Positions 34,006-43,433 of a stretch of DNA of 43,763 nt are shown here, in pieces; the stretch's first letter is position 1; the number at the start of each line of letters is the position of its first letter. This DNA comes from Lachnospiraceae bacterium (GTDB lineage: Bacteria > Bacillota > Clostridia > Lachnospirales > Lachnospiraceae): NCBI GenBank assembly GCA_017635395.1, contig JAGBLN010000017.1, positions 1-43,763 of the forward strand, given 5' to 3'. Both the position numbers and the translations under genes were made by a program. The notes below the pieces were generated by a model. It saw only the letters and a program-made list of their open reading frames with translations, made no database searches and had not been told where the DNA came from.

Positions 34006-34959
34006 TTAAAGCTGCTTGGCAATCTCTGTCAGAATGATATAAACCATATCCTCCATTGCGCCCTTATATTCACAGCCCGCAGCCCGCACATGACCGCCGC
34101 CGCCCAGGCTTTCCGTAACCTTTGCCACATTTACCTTGTCAGACGATGCCCTAAGACTTGCCTTGTAAAGTCCAGGGGTCTTTTCATAGATAAAGACAGC
34201 ACATTCTATTCCGTGGATATTCCTCAGCTCATTAACAGCACCATCAGTGTCATCCTTGCCGGCACCCATGGCATCCATGAACATCTTATCAGCCGTTCCC
34301 ACAATTACCCTGTCTTCCAGGTATCTCCTGGCATTCAGAAGCACCTGAGCCTGAAAACGGCTCTGAACATAAGTCTTTACATAAAAGGTCTCGTCTAAGA
34401 GCATCGGGAAATCAAATCCGTAAGAAATAAGCTTTCCGGCAATTTCCATAGTCCTCTGTGATGTATTTGAAAACCTGAACACGCCGGTATCATGAGCCAT
34501 GCCCATATAAATAAGTTCAGCAATGACAGCATCCACCCTGCTCTCGTCCATCAGGTCATACAGAACTTCTGCACAGGAAGAAATCTTGGGGCAAACATGG
34601 TTAACCATCGCCGAACCATCCTTATTGCTTATGTGATGATCTATGTTTATGGTCTTGGTGGCAGGCTCAAAGTATTTCCATGCCTCGCCTATACGTTCCT
34701 TGCTGCCGGTTGTGTCGCATACGATAAATACATCAAAAACATCCCTGTCAGGAAAATCACAAATCAAACGGTCACGCTCCTTGATATGAGCAAAAGACCT
34801 GCCGGGATCCTCCAGAAACACTTCCGTTTCTGCATCCGGCATACAGATTTCCAGATAATGCAAAAGAGCCAGGCAGGAACCTACACAGTCCCCGTCCGGC
34901 CTTACATGTCCTGTTATGCCTATTCTTTTTGCACCTTCCAATTCCTTCAGAAGATCCAT
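34006..34959 (-). CDS. nrnA: DHH/DHHA1 phosphoesterase, NrnA-like nanoRNase/pAp phosphatase
   Basis: 317 residues. Metal-binding motifs in order: GHVRPDGDCVGS, IVCDTTGS (DHH-type second motif), TINIDHHISN, and MAHDTGVFRFSNTS. The C-terminal DHHA1 domain has ESLGGGGHVRAAGCEYKG. Degrades very short RNA and/or 3',5'-pAp. The position between rbfA and truB is the standard Bacillota order. Confidence 0.94.
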   Translation of the reverse strand: MDLLKELEGAKRIGITGHVRPDGDCVGSCLALLHYLEICMPDAETEVFLEDPGRSFAHIKERDRLICDFPDRDVFDVFIVCDTTGSKERIGEAWKYFEPATKTINIDHHISNKDGSAMVNHVCPKISSCAEVLYDLMDESRVDAVIAELIYMGMAHDTGVFRFSNTSQRTMEIAGKLISYGFDFPMLLDETFYVKTYVQSRFQAQVLLNARRYLEDRVIVGTADKMFMDAMGAGKDDTDGAVNELRNIHGIECAVFIYEKTPGLYKASLRASSDKVNVAKVTESLGGGGHVRAAGCEYKGAMEDMVYIILTEIAKQL

Positions 34960-35011
34960 AAATGCCTCCTAAAAAGCCTATAATAGCTCAGTCCTAAATA
35001 GCTACCAAAGA

Positions 35012-35404
35012 CTAAGCCTCTTCTTCACCGCGCTTCTGACGCATCATTGCATCTTCCTTTGAAACCTTATCAATCACACTGTTCATATGATTGCCGTAGG
35101 CGATGGAATGATCTGCAACAAATGTAAGCTCCGGCGTATTGCGAAGGTTAAGCTCCCTTGCAAGTTCCCTGCGCATGAAGCCCTCAGCACATTTAAGCCC
35201 CTTCAGCGCTTCCTTCTCCTGCTCTTCATCGCAGAGAAAACTCACCCATACTTTGCATGTCTTAAGATCCGGCGCCACTATGACATCCGTAACCGATGTA
35301 AATGCCGGCACCCTGGGATCCTTTATCTCGCTGCGTATGAGCTCAGCCAAGACCTTCATGACTTCGGAATTGATCCGCGTATTTTTTATACTGTCTTTTT
35401 TCAT
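35012..35404 (-). CDS. rbfA: Ribosome-binding factor A
   Basis: 130 residues, normal. RINSEVMKVLAELIRSEIKD, PRVPAFTSVTDVIVAPDLKT and a late RNTPELTFVADHSI are RbfA blocks. KH-like 16S rRNA maturation factor for the 30S subunit. Follows infB by 32 nt. Confidence 0.96.
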   Translation of the reverse strand: MKKDSIKNTRINSEVMKVLAELIRSEIKDPRVPAFTSVTDVIVAPDLKTCKVWVSFLCDEEQEKEALKGLKCAEGFMRRELARELNLRNTPELTFVADHSIAYGNHMNSVIDKVSKEDAMMRQKRGEEEA

Positions 35405-35436
35405 TCTTCCTCTTTATGCCGTAATTCTTTGCAAAC

Positions 35437-38358
35437 TCAGTCTCTCGGAACCTCAACCATGATATAAGCTTCTACCATATCAAGTTCCTGTATCTTATCG
35501 AATCCATCAAATACAAGACCGCACTCAAAGCCTTCCTTAACTTCCTTCACGTCATCCTTGAAACGCTTAAGCGATGCCAGGGGACCTTCGAATATCTGCT
35601 CACCCTCTCTGGTAATCCTCACCTTGCAGTCGCGAGTGATTCGGCCGTCTATTATGAAGGAACCTGCGATGTTACCGATAGCAGATGCCTTGAATATCTG
35701 ACGCACTTCCGCATGGCCAATAACCTTTTCCTCATAGATAGGCTCAAGCATACCCTTCATGGCAGCTTCCACATCCTCGATAGCCTGGTAGATGACTTTG
35801 TAAAGCCTTATATCAACGCCTTCACGGTCTGCAGTCTGCTTAGCCACAGCATCAGGCCTTACATCGAAACCGATTATGATGGCATTTGATGCGCTAGCAA
35901 GCACTACATCAGACTCATTTATGGCACCTACGCCACCGTGAATAACCTTAACCAGTACTTCGTCATTGGAAAGCTTCTCCAGAGACTGCTTAACAGCCTC
36001 AACTGAACCCTGGACATCAGCCTTAACGATAAGGTTGAGTTCCTTAAGATTACCCTCCTTGATCTTATCGAATAGATCATCAAGGGACATCTTAGCCTTG
36101 GTATCAGCTACCAGCTTCTCCTTATTCTGTGCCACGAAGGTAGCGGCAAAGCTCTTAGCTTCCTTTTCGCTGGAATGACAGATGAATACTTCACCCGCAT
36201 TAGGAACATCGCTTAATCCGAGTATCTCAACAGGCGTTGAAGGTCCTGCCTCCTTCACCTTGTTGCCCTTATCATCAATCATCGCCCTTACTTTACCGTG
36301 TGATACTCCGGCTGATACGAAATCGCCCACACGAAGGGTTCCCTTCTGAACCAATACGGTTGCAACAGGGCCGCGTCCCTTATCAAGCTCTGCTTCTATA
36401 ACAAGACCCCTTGCCCTTCTGTTTGGATTAGCCTTAAGCTCAAGCACATCCGCAGTAAGGAGGATCATCTCAAGAAGCTGCTCGATACCTTCACCGCTCT
36501 TAGCCGACACGGGAACAAATACTGTGGTTCCGCCCCAGTCCTCAGCTACCAGTTCATACTCAGTAAGCTCCTGCTTTACCCTGTCGATATTTGCGCCGGG
36601 CTTATCAATCTTATTAACAGCAACGATAAGCTCTATGCCAGCTGCCTTCGCATGGTTTACAGCTTCTACTGTCTGAGGCATAACACCGTCATCAGCTGCA
36701 ACTACAAGAACAGCTATGTCTGTTGCATTTGCACCACGCATACGCATTGCCGTAAATGCTTCGTGACCAGGCGTATCTAAGAATGTGATCTTACGGTCAC
36801 CAACCTTAACAGTGTAAGCACCGATCTTCTGGGTAATACCGCCGGCCTCATGATCTATTACATTGGTCTTTCTAATAGCATCAAGCAGGGATGTCTTACC
36901 ATGGTCAACGTGTCCCATTACGCAGATAACAGGGGGACGCGAAACCATCTTGGACTCATCCTCTTCGTCTTCCTTGAGAAGTTCTGCGATGACATCAACC
37001 TTCTCTTCCTTTTCGCACATGATCTCATAATCAAGCGCGATTTCTTCTGCCTCTTCAAAAGAGATCTCCTGGTTAACTGTCACCATCTTGCCCTGCATGA
37101 AAAGTTTTTTAACTATTTCAGCAGGCTGGATATGCATGCGCTCGGCAAACACCTTAATGGTAACCATTTCAGGAAGCTTTATGAGCTTGATATCCTCAAC
37201 AGGCTCTTCCACCTTCTTTGCAACAGGCTTAACGAACCTTCCTGCATTACTGTTACGGTCTCTTCCACGTCCGTCATCATCCATATATCTGGAATCACGG
37301 CGGTTCTCACGGTCGCGATCCTTCTCAGAATGCTTATTTCTTCTATTATCCTGAGGAACAGGAGCCGCCTCAGTTCTTCCTGCCGCCGGCCTTCCGCCCT
37401 GCATAGGACGTCCGCCGTTCGGCCTTCCGCCGGCTGCCTGGTTCCCGCCAAAACGGTTAGATGCTCCCTGCTGCTGACGATTTCCCTGGAAACGGTTCTG
37501 TCCGTCGGGTCTGTTTCCCTGATAGCGGTTTGCACCGTTATTCTGTTCTCTCTGCTGAAATCTGCCGGCCTGGTTCTGAGGCTGACGTTCCGTGTTCTCA
37601 CGGCTTACAGTTTTGTTTTCTGTTGCAGCCGGACGTTCCGTTACGACAGGCTTGTTTTCAACAACAGGTTCCTGCTGTGCTGTCTGTGTATTTTCAGCAG
37701 CATCTGCTGCTGCCTTAGCTGCATTTTCCTTCTCAGCCTCAGCCCTTGCGTCTTCTTCACGTCTTGCTGCTGCTCCGGCCCTGTCAATCATATTCTCCCT
37801 GGGCCTAATGGGTCCACGTGCCCTGTTATCGGCACCGCGTCCGGGATAGGATCCATTTCCCGAAGGCTTGCTGTAAGCTCCGGTCTTTCCGCCATCCCTT
37901 CCCACTATAATAACGCCTGATAATTTCTTTTTCTTAACCGGCTGGCCGTTACCTGCCTGTGGCTGTCCTGCAGGCTTCGGCGTGGCAGGCTTACTTGCTT
38001 CAGGTTTAGCTGTTGCCTGTTTTGCAGGCTCGGGATTCTTTTCCGCCGGCTTTGCAGCAGCATCAGCCTTTTCGGCCTCTGCCTTTACAGACTGCGCAGG
38101 CTTCTTTTCTTCCTGCTTTGTTTCTGCACTTTTTCCCGCAGGCGCTGCAGCAGGCACATCACCGTCCTCAGCATTTCTATAGCCCTGTGCCTTAATATCT
38201 GGTATGATCAAGGCTACATCTGCGTCCTCAATATTGCTGCTGGCGGTTTTTCCCATAACGCCATGCTTTTCCAGAAGGGATATGGTCTGCTTGTTGCTCA
38301 AAGCATCCCCGTTTTCGTTTACCCACTTCTTAGAAAAATTACTGATTCTCATTGCCAT
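35437..38358 (-). CDS. infB: Translation initiation factor IF-2
   Basis: About 973 residues. The N-terminal ~390 residues include a small IF2_N-type helix bundle ([16 protein letters not shown]), a long Ala/Lys/Glu/Pro-rich linker and an Asn/Arg/Gly-rich stretch with repeated NRFQGNR-like units. Then a second IF2_N domain, the GTPase with [33 protein letters not shown], and domains II-IV ending in VEVPRD. It recruits initiator tRNA. AGGAGG lies 11 nt before the ATG at 38358, which overlaps the ylxQ gene end by 20 nt. A frame 30 nt longer has no ribosome site. Confidence 0.96.
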   Translation of the reverse strand: MAMRISNFSKKWVNENGDALSNKQTISLLEKHGVMGKTASSNIEDADVALIIPDIKAQGYRNAEDGDVPAAAPAGKSAETKQEEKKPAQSVKAEAEKADAAAKPAEKNPEPAKQATAKPEASKPATPKPAGQPQAGNGQPVKKKKLSGVIIVGRDGGKTGAYSKPSGNGSYPGRGADNRARGPIRPRENMIDRAGAAARREEDARAEAEKENAAKAAADAAENTQTAQQEPVVENKPVVTERPAATENKTVSRENTERQPQNQAGRFQQREQNNGANRYQGNRPDGQNRFQGNRQQQGASNRFGGNQAAGGRPNGGRPMQGGRPAAGRTEAAPVPQDNRRNKHSEKDRDRENRRDSRYMDDDGRGRDRNSNAGRFVKPVAKKVEEPVEDIKLIKLPEMVTIKVFAERMHIQPAEIVKKLFMQGKMVTVNQEISFEEAEEIALDYEIMCEKEEKVDVIAELLKEDEEDESKMVSRPPVICVMGHVDHGKTSLLDAIRKTNVIDHEAGGITQKIGAYTVKVGDRKITFLDTPGHEAFTAMRMRGANATDIAVLVVAADDGVMPQTVEAVNHAKAAGIELIVAVNKIDKPGANIDRVKQELTEYELVAEDWGGTTVFVPVSAKSGEGIEQLLEMILLTADVLELKANPNRRARGLVIEAELDKGRGPVATVLVQKGTLRVGDFVSAGVSHGKVRAMIDDKGNKVKEAGPSTPVEILGLSDVPNAGEVFICHSSEKEAKSFAATFVAQNKEKLVADTKAKMSLDDLFDKIKEGNLKELNLIVKADVQGSVEAVKQSLEKLSNDEVLVKVIHGGVGAINESDVVLASASNAIIIGFDVRPDAVAKQTADREGVDIRLYKVIYQAIEDVEAAMKGMLEPIYEEKVIGHAEVRQIFKASAIGNIAGSFIIDGRITRDCKVRITREGEQIFEGPLASLKRFKDDVKEVKEGFECGLVFDGFDKIQELDMVEAYIMVEVPRD

Positions 38359-38686
38359 TGATCTGACTACCTCCTGTATCTGCTGCATTGAGCTGCTTAA
38401 TTACCCCTTTTGCAAAACCTGCATCATTGACGGAAACCGCAGCTCTGTATTCTTTTCCTATAGCATGTCCCAGACTGTCCATATCGCTGTACTTGTACAG
38501 CGGCACTTCATAGTATGAACACATATCCCTGTATTTTTTTTCTGAACCTTCCGATATATCTGAGGCGATAATAACCAGACTTGCCAATCCGCTCTTCACA
38601 CTCTCACTGACTTGGAAGGAGCCGCCGGAAATCTTCCCGGCCTTCTGTGCCATCCCCAAAAAGGACAGAACTTTATCACCCTTCAT
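38339..38686 (-). CDS. L7Ae-family ribosomal protein, YlxQ-like
   Basis: About 115 residues. [20 protein letters not shown] and [20 protein letters not shown] are L7Ae/L30e features that bind kink-turn RNA. I use the ATG at 38686, which has AAGGAG 8 nt upstream; the frame is open for 66 nt more, through the end of the ylxR gene, so the two overlap by 11 nt. Family members sit between ylxR and infB and associate with the ribosome; precise role unknown. Confidence 0.9.
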   Translation of the reverse strand: MKGDKVLSFLGMAQKAGKISGGSFQVSESVKSGLASLVIIASDISEGSEKKYRDMCSYYEVPLYKYSDMDSLGHAIGKEYRAAVSVNDAGFAKGVIKQLNAADTGGSQINGNENQ

Positions 38687-38942
38687 CCGCAAACTCCTTT
38701 TCCAGCCTGTCATATACTTCAGACTGTATCTGCATGGAAAAAGCCCTTGCAAGCCCGTTTCTTTTTCTGAGTTTTTTCATGCACTCTGCATCCCGGCAAA
38801 CGTATGCTCCCCGTCCGTCAGCTCTTCCCTTAACATCAAGGATAATCTCGCCGCCAGCCGTCCGTACAATACGCATCAGTCCGGATTTATCTTTCACTTC
38901 ACCGCATCCCATGCATGTTCTCTGAGGGATTTTTTTCGGCAT
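38676..38942 (-). CDS. rnpM: YlxR/RnpM RNA-binding protein (DUF448)
   Basis: 88 residues. RTCMGCGEVKDKSGLMRIV carries the conserved CxGC, and GRADGRGAYVCRDAECMKK is the second family block. In Bacillota this protein has been reported to bind RNase P RNA and modulate its activity. It follows nusA by 10 nt. Confidence 0.93.
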   Translation of the reverse strand: MPKKIPQRTCMGCGEVKDKSGLMRIVRTAGGEIILDVKGRADGRGAYVCRDAECMKKLRKRNGLARAFSMQIQSEVYDRLEKEFADEG

Positions 38943-38952
38943 TTCCTACCTC

Positions 38953-40155
38953 TTATTCTTCAGTATCACCGTTACCGCCTTCTGCGGTTTCCTCTTCATA
39001 AACCTCTTCGGCAGGAGCCTCCTCGGAATACTCAGTTTCATATTCTTCCTCGTAGTACTCTTCCTCACCGTCGCTCATATAGTCCTCAAGCCTGAAGCCG
39101 AACGCATCCTGAGCCTGGGTCTCTGACTTGATGTCGATCTTGTATCCTGTAAGTTTTGCAGCAAGCCTTGCATTCTGGCCAGCCTTGCCGATAGCAAGTG
39201 AAAGCTGATTATCAGGAACAACGACATTTGCTGTCTTCTCTTCAGGATTTGCAAAAACATTTACGATCTTTGCAGGTGAAAGAGAATTCCTGATAAGCTC
39301 ACCGGGGTTCTCATCCCAGTTGATTATATCTATCTTCTCGCCATAAAGCTCGTTAACTATAGCATTTACCCTGATACCGTTAACGCCGACACAGGCACCT
39401 ACAGGATCAACATTCTCATTATAGGATACAACGGAAATCTTTGTCCTGCTGCCGGGCTCTCTTGCGATATTCATTATCTCAACAGTACCGTCCTTGATCT
39501 CAGTAACCTCATCCTCAAAGAGACGCTTAACAAGTTCCGGATGAGTCCTGCTGACAGTTATCTTTGCACCCTTGGTTGTTTCCTTTACTTCCAGAACATA
39601 TACCTTTACACGGCTGCCTGTCTTTAAGTGTTCTGAAGGAACAGTCTCTGAATCGGGAAGCAGCGCATCAGTCTTTCCTAAGTTCACGCTCCAGCCCTTA
39701 TTTACCCTACGCTGTATAACACCTGTAACAACTTCACGGTGTTTCTGAGCAAACTGATTGTAAACAGTAGCCCTTTCTTCCTCGCGCAGTTTCTGGGTTA
39801 TGACATTCTTGGCATCCTGAGTAACAATACGGCTGAACTTCTTGGGATCCACTTCAACCTCTATAAGGTCGCCCACATTTGCATCTGGCTTAAGTGCCCT
39901 TGCATCCTCAAGGCTTATCTCTATCTCGTCATCCCTTACAACCTCTTCTTCGCTGAGGACTTCCTTTTCAGCCCAGACATGGTATATGCACTCTTCCTTG
40001 TCAATCTCTATACGGATATTTTCCGTGCTGAGAAAAAGCTTTTTGCAGGCTTTCATAAGAGAATCCTCTATAGCCGCAAAAATAGCATCCCTGCTGATAT
40101 CTCTTTCCTGTTCAAGATAATCCAGCGCATCCTTGAGTGTTGTTTCAGTAGCCAT
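38953..40155 (-). CDS. nusA: Transcription termination/antitermination factor NusA
   Basis: 400 residues. The N-terminal RNA polymerase-binding domain has LEQERDISRDAIFAAIEDSL; S1 domain about 135-200 (VVTGVIQRRVNKGWSVNLGK); two KH domains with PVGACVGVNGIRVNAIVNEL and SLAIGKAGQNARLAAKLTG; ends with a short very acidic Tyr/Glu tail (YMSDGEEEYYEEEYETEYSE). The tail is of the Bacillota length and lacks the two acidic repeats of E. coli. Follows rimP by 42 nt. Confidence 0.97.
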   Translation of the reverse strand: MATETTLKDALDYLEQERDISRDAIFAAIEDSLMKACKKLFLSTENIRIEIDKEECIYHVWAEKEVLSEEEVVRDDEIEISLEDARALKPDANVGDLIEVEVDPKKFSRIVTQDAKNVITQKLREEERATVYNQFAQKHREVVTGVIQRRVNKGWSVNLGKTDALLPDSETVPSEHLKTGSRVKVYVLEVKETTKGAKITVSRTHPELVKRLFEDEVTEIKDGTVEIMNIAREPGSRTKISVVSYNENVDPVGACVGVNGIRVNAIVNELYGEKIDIINWDENPGELIRNSLSPAKIVNVFANPEEKTANVVVPDNQLSLAIGKAGQNARLAAKLTGYKIDIKSETQAQDAFGFRLEDYMSDGEEEYYEEEYETEYSEEAPAEEVYEEETAEGGNGDTEE

Positions 40156-40197
40156 TTTCTTTTTTTCCTCCTGAAAAAGTTTGTTAAATGTGTTTAT

Positions 40198-40743
40198 TCA
40201 AAATTCAACGACTAATCTTACCGTCGATATTTCTTTGCGTTTGAAAATCATTTCCTTTGCTTTGGATGTAACAGCCTCGGCTTCCGCCTGGGCTTTCTTT
40301 GAAGGCTTCCTTCCCTTATTGTTTTTAGGCGGTACAAGCACTTCTGCATCACTCACAGTGATGCTGTCCGCATCGTAAGACTTTAAAACTCCTGTAAATT
40401 CCTTACTACCATCCATGGCCTCGAAAAGCTTTATCTCTACCTTTTCGCCAAGGCTCTTTTCAAAATGGCGGTCTTTCTTAAGCTTCCTGCCCAGTCCCGG
40501 GCTACTTACTTCCAAAATATATGCATCCGGTATCGGATCAGCTTCATCAATCTTATCTGAAAATGCCCGGCTTACTGTCTCGCAGTCATCTATGGTCACG
40601 CCCCCCGGCTTATCAATATATACACGAAGATAAAACTCACCGGCTTCCTTCACATACTCCACATCGTAGATATCTATGTTCAAGGGATCCGTAATGCCCT
40701 TTGCAATATCTTCTGCTATTTTCTCGTAATCTCTTGCCGCCAT
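40198..40743 (-). CDS. rimP: Ribosome maturation factor RimP
   Basis: 181 residues. DIYDVEYVKEAGEFYLRVYI, the acidic CETVSRAFSDKIDEADPI and YILEVSSPGLGRKLKKDRHF are hallmarks. Binds the 30S precursor. First gene of the nusA/infB operon; ribosome site GGAGAG sits very close (3-4 nt) to the ATG. A Lys/Ala-rich insertion lies near residues 138-160. Leader contains a promoter and a terminator-like hairpin. Confidence 0.95.
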   Translation of the reverse strand: MAARDYEKIAEDIAKGITDPLNIDIYDVEYVKEAGEFYLRVYIDKPGGVTIDDCETVSRAFSDKIDEADPIPDAYILEVSSPGLGRKLKKDRHFEKSLGEKVEIKLFEAMDGSKEFTGVLKSYDADSITVSDAEVLVPPKNNKGRKPSKKAQAEAEAVTSKAKEMIFKRKEISTVRLVVEF

Positions 40744-40767
40744 ACTCTCCGTGGACCTATAAAGTCC

Positions 40768-40807
40768 CTACGATAAATAATAAGAGTAGGCGGAAAGCCT
40801 ACTCTTA
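40768..40807 (-). terminator. Terminator-like hairpin between tpiA and rimP
   Basis: TAAGAGTAGG and CCTACTCTTA form a 10-bp perfect stem (7-nt loop). The minus-strand tail TTATTATTTAT is an interrupted, weak U-tract. It ends the tpiA transcript, and also lies inside the rimP-nusA leader if the promoter at 40828-40856 is real. Confidence 0.8.
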
Positions 40808-40827
40808 ATAACAACCCTACGCTTGGA

Positions 40828-40856
40828 ATTCTAACACTATGCGTAAGCAAATTCAA
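40828..40856 (-). promoter_or_regulatory. Probable promoter of the rimP-nusA-infB operon
   Basis: TTGAAT (40851-40856), 17 nt, TAGAAT (40828-40833) on the minus strand. The predicted start lies ~14 nt before the terminator-like hairpin, so every transcript from it must pass the hairpin. Confidence 0.6.
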
Positions 40857-40883
40857 GTATTTATTTTATGGACAGTCCTAAGC

Positions 40884-41630
40884 TTATGCGTTTACGATCT
40901 GGCCAAAATCAGGCTTTAAGGAAGCGCCGCCGATAAGACCGCCGTCGATGTCGTCCTTGGAAAGCAGCTCTGCTGCATTGCCTGCGTTCATTGATCCGCC
41001 GTACTGGATACGTACAGCTTCAGCTGTTGCATCATCATAAAGCTTTGCGATAAGGTCGCGGATAAGCTTGCAGACTTCCTGAGCCTGGTCAGCTGTAGCA
41101 GTCTCGCCTGTTCCGATAGCCCAGATAGGCTCGTAAGCGATAACAAGCTCCTTAACCTGGTCAGCTGTTACGTCTGTAAGATCCCATTTGATCTGTCTCT
41201 CGATCCACTCTTTGTAAGTACCAGCCTTACGGAGTGCAAGTGACTCACCGCAGCAAAGGATGGGCTTAAGACCTGCAGCGAATGCCTTCTTAACCTTTGC
41301 ATTGATAAGGATATCGTTCTCGCCGAAGATATCTCTTCTCTCCGAGTGGCCGATGATGATGTATTCAACACCTGCATCCTTGAGCATAGGAGCGGAAATC
41401 TCGCCTGTGAAAGCGCCCTTGTCCTCGATGTAGAAATTCTCTGCACCAACCTTTACGTTAGTTCCCTTTACAGCCTCAACAACAGGTACGATGTCGATAG
41501 CGGGTACGCAGTAAACTACATCCACATCATCATTCTTTACAAGATCCTTAAGTGTAGCACAAAGCTCAACTGCCTCAGAGGGAGTCTTGTTCATCTTCCA
41601 GTTGCCGGCTATGATTCTTCTTCTTGCCAT
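40884..41630 (-). CDS. tpiA: Triosephosphate isomerase
   Basis: 248 residues. Catalytic Lys12 in AGNWKMNK, electrophilic His in [13 protein letters not shown], base Glu in [14 protein letters not shown], phosphate loop in [11 protein letters not shown] and GGLIGGASL. Interconverts DHAP and G3P in glycolysis. It follows pgk after a 205-nt spacer with two strong hairpins and the 25-nt repeat whose AGAAAG runs into the ribosome site (GGGG). Confidence 0.97.
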   Translation of the reverse strand: MARRRIIAGNWKMNKTPSEAVELCATLKDLVKNDDVDVVYCVPAIDIVPVVEAVKGTNVKVGAENFYIEDKGAFTGEISAPMLKDAGVEYIIIGHSERRDIFGENDILINAKVKKAFAAGLKPILCCGESLALRKAGTYKEWIERQIKWDLTDVTADQVKELVIAYEPIWAIGTGETATADQAQEVCKLIRDLIAKLYDDATAEAVRIQYGGSMNAGNAAELLSKDDIDGGLIGGASLKPDFGQIVNA

Positions 41631-41638
41631 TTTTTCCC

Positions 41639-41663
41639 CTTTCTGCCGCTTTAGCGGCTACGC
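41639..41663 (-). repeat. Hairpin repeat copy B, directly 5' of the tpiA ribosome site
   Basis: Same 25-nt element as 3988-4012 (24 of 25 identical). Minus strand: GCGTAGCCGCTAAAGCGGC then AGAAAG, which merges with the ribosome site of tpiA. Confidence 0.8.
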
Positions 41664-41666
41664 GAA

Positions 41667-41690
41667 GAGAATTTGTGAATACAAATTCTC
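41667..41690 (-). other. Perfect 10-bp hairpin between pgk and tpiA
   Basis: GAGAATTTGT and ACAAATTCTC pair with a 4-nt loop, next to the hairpin repeat copy B. No T-run follows on either strand, so it is more likely an mRNA stability or processing element. The rest of the spacer (41691-41835) has a weak CTGTCTG/CAGACAG fold near the pgk stop and nothing else certain. Confidence 0.65.
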
Positions 41691-41835
41691 CTTTTATCCT
41701 TTTAGCTATTCTATCCGAACCGCAGCCTCACATGTTCCCGTTTGCGGACCAAACAGTAAATTGCCCTTTATCCCACAAATGGAACACACGATCCGGTGCA
41801 GTCATCTGTCTGCAAAATATCAACAGACAGTTCTA

Positions 41836-43068
41836 TTATTTGTCGTCAGCTGCGTATACGCCGGGAAGCTCCTTACCCTCAAGGAACTCAAGGGAAGCGC
41901 CGCCGCCTGTTGAGATGTGGCTCATCTTGTCAGCAAAACCAAGCTGGTTGCATGCAGCTGCGGAATCACCACCACCGATGATGGTAGTAGCATCGGTCTC
42001 AGCAAGAGCCTTTGCAACAGCAATAGTACCCTTTGCAAGAGTAGGATTCTCGAATACGCCCATAGGTCCGTTCCAAACAACAGTCTTAGCTTCCTTAACA
42101 GCGTTAGCGAAAAGCTCCTGTGTCTTAGGTCCGATATCAAGACCTTCCTTGTCAGCAGGGATCTTTGTAGAATCAACATACTCTACCTGGATCTCAGCAT
42201 CGATAGGATTAGGGAATCCGTCAGCTACTGCAGTATCGATAGGAAGGAGCAGCTTCTTGCCAAGCTTGTCTGCTTTCTCCATCATTTCCTTACAATAGTC
42301 AAGCTTCTCGTCATCAACAAGAGACTTACCGATCTCATATCCCTGAGCCTTAAGGAATGTGAAAGCCATACCGCCACCGATGATGAGAGTATCGCACTTC
42401 TCAAGAAGGTTATTGATAACGTTGAGCTTATCAGCAACCTTTGCACCGCCAAGGATAGCAACGAAAGGACGAACAGGATTCTCTACTGCATTGCCAAGGA
42501 AGTCGATTTCCTTCTGCATAAGATAACCAACTGCATTTGTGCCACCCTTCTCTGTGATGTACTTTGTTACTACAGCAACAGAAGCGTGTGCTCTGTGAGC
42601 TGAACCGAAAGCATCACATACATAATCATCAGCAAGGTCTGCAAGCTCCTTAGCAAATGCTTCACCAGCATCCTGGGGCTTTGTCTCTTCCTTGCCGCGG
42701 AAACGTGTATTCTGAAGCAGAACAACATCACCATCGTTCATAGCAGCTACAGCATTTGTAGCATCAGCACCGGTAACATTGTAATCAGCGATGAATTTAA
42801 CTTCCTTGCCAAGCTTCTCGGAAAGTCTCTTTGCAACAGGTGCAAGTGATTCGCCTTCGTTAGGGCCATTCTTAACCTTGCCGAGGTGAGAGCAAAGGAT
42901 AACCTTTGCACCGTCATCAACAAGCTTCTTGATTGTAGGAAGAGCTGCAACGATACGTGTCTCGTCTGTGATAGCACCGTCCTTAAGGGGTACGTTGAAG
43001 TCGCAACGTACAAGAACTCTTCTTCCCTTTGCGTTAAGGTCGTCAACGGATTTCTTGTTTAATGCCAT
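41836..43068 (-). CDS. pgk: Phosphoglycerate kinase
   Basis: 410 residues. [20 protein letters not shown], the basic patch [49 protein letters not shown] and the C-terminal [15 protein letters not shown] are diagnostic. It makes ATP and 3-phosphoglycerate. It lies between the gap 3' end and tpiA as in the standard gap-pgk-tpiA order; a good terminator (43102-43130) precedes it, so expression relies on read-through or an unseen promoter. Confidence 0.97.
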   Translation of the reverse strand: MALNKKSVDDLNAKGRRVLVRCDFNVPLKDGAITDETRIVAALPTIKKLVDDGAKVILCSHLGKVKNGPNEGESLAPVAKRLSEKLGKEVKFIADYNVTGADATNAVAAMNDGDVVLLQNTRFRGKEETKPQDAGEAFAKELADLADDYVCDAFGSAHRAHASVAVVTKYITEKGGTNAVGYLMQKEIDFLGNAVENPVRPFVAILGGAKVADKLNVINNLLEKCDTLIIGGGMAFTFLKAQGYEIGKSLVDDEKLDYCKEMMEKADKLGKKLLLPIDTAVADGFPNPIDAEIQVEYVDSTKIPADKEGLDIGPKTQELFANAVKEAKTVVWNGPMGVFENPTLAKGTIAVAKALAETDATTIIGGGDSAAACNQLGFADKMSHISTGGGASLEFLEGKELPGVYAADDK

Positions 43069-43101
43069 AATCTTTTCTCCTTTGTTTTTGTAATGTACAT
43101 C

Positions 43102-43130
43102 AAAAGGCCCGGCCCTTGCCGGACCGGGCC
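43102..43130 (-). terminator. GC-rich terminator between gap and pgk
   Basis: GGCCCGG and CCGGGCC (7 bp, with further inner G-C pairing) followed by TTTT on the minus strand. The T-run is short, so partial termination is likely. Confidence 0.75.
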
Positions 43131-43160
43131 CCTACTTCATTTCCAACAGCTTCCGCTAAT

Positions 43161-43304
43161 GTAACTGTTCAGAACCTATCGGTTCTTCCAGTTACGGCAT
43201 CCCGCAATGGAAGATTTGCTTCGCAAATAGCGGGCTGCCAGCGTAAAATTAACTCTTTTGTACGCCCTCAGCAGTAAATGCTTCGGGCTACACTAAACAG
43301 TTAA
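43161..43304. other. Three serial nested hairpins downstream of gap
   Basis: Hairpin 1: GTAACTG/CAGTTAC enclosing AGAACC/GGTTCT (43161-43195). Hairpin 2: GGCA/TGCC, CCCGC/GCGGG and ATTTGC/GCAAAT (43196-43239). Hairpin 3: TTAACT/AGTTAA, TGTA/TACA and GCCC/GGGC (43249-43304). Hairpins 1 and 2 abut; 9 nt separate 2 and 3. All lie between the gap stop and the terminator, so they would form the gap mRNA 3' region. No reading frame is supported here. Confidence 0.65.
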
Positions 43305-43311
43305 TCGCTAA

Positions 43312-43368
43312 TTACTTAAGAAGGCTACCGAAGTGCTTGATGGTACGAACCATCTGAGATGTGTAGCA
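43312..43368 (-). pseudogene. gap: C-terminal remnant of glyceraldehyde-3-phosphate dehydrogenase
   Basis: The minus strand reads YTSQMVRTIKHFGSLLK then TAA. YTSQMVRTxxHF is the conserved C-terminal helix of bacterial GAPDH, and the location directly upstream of pgk is where gap belongs. Everything 5' of about codon -18 is missing: from ~43368 on the sequence is unrelated. As it stands the tail is fused in frame to another gene's start (MAFKKYRTSILLAVTF), giving an artificial 34-codon frame from an ATG at 43416. Confidence 0.75.
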
Positions 43369-43416
43369 AAAAGTGACGGCCAGCAGGATAGAGGTGCGGT
43401 ATTTTTTGAAGGCCAT
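43369..43416 (-). CDS. Signal-peptide start of an unknown gene, truncated at the junction
   Basis: ATG at 43416 with GGAGAG 9 nt upstream encodes MAFKKYRTSILLAVTF, a typical signal-peptide N-region and early hydrophobic core. It then runs into the GAPDH tail. It lies 17 nt after the M48-like gene and would be the next gene of that foreign operon. Confidence 0.5.
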
Positions 43417-43433
43417 GGAGACTTCTCTCCTTA

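Noticed and set aside
36850-37920. 356-codon plus-strand frame opposite infB
   Set aside because: Antisense shadow of the Ala/Arg-rich infB linker and G domain; infB is unambiguous.
43312-43416. A genuine 34-residue small protein
   Set aside because: Its first half is a signal-peptide start of one gene and its second half the GAPDH C-terminus; the fusion arises at a junction.
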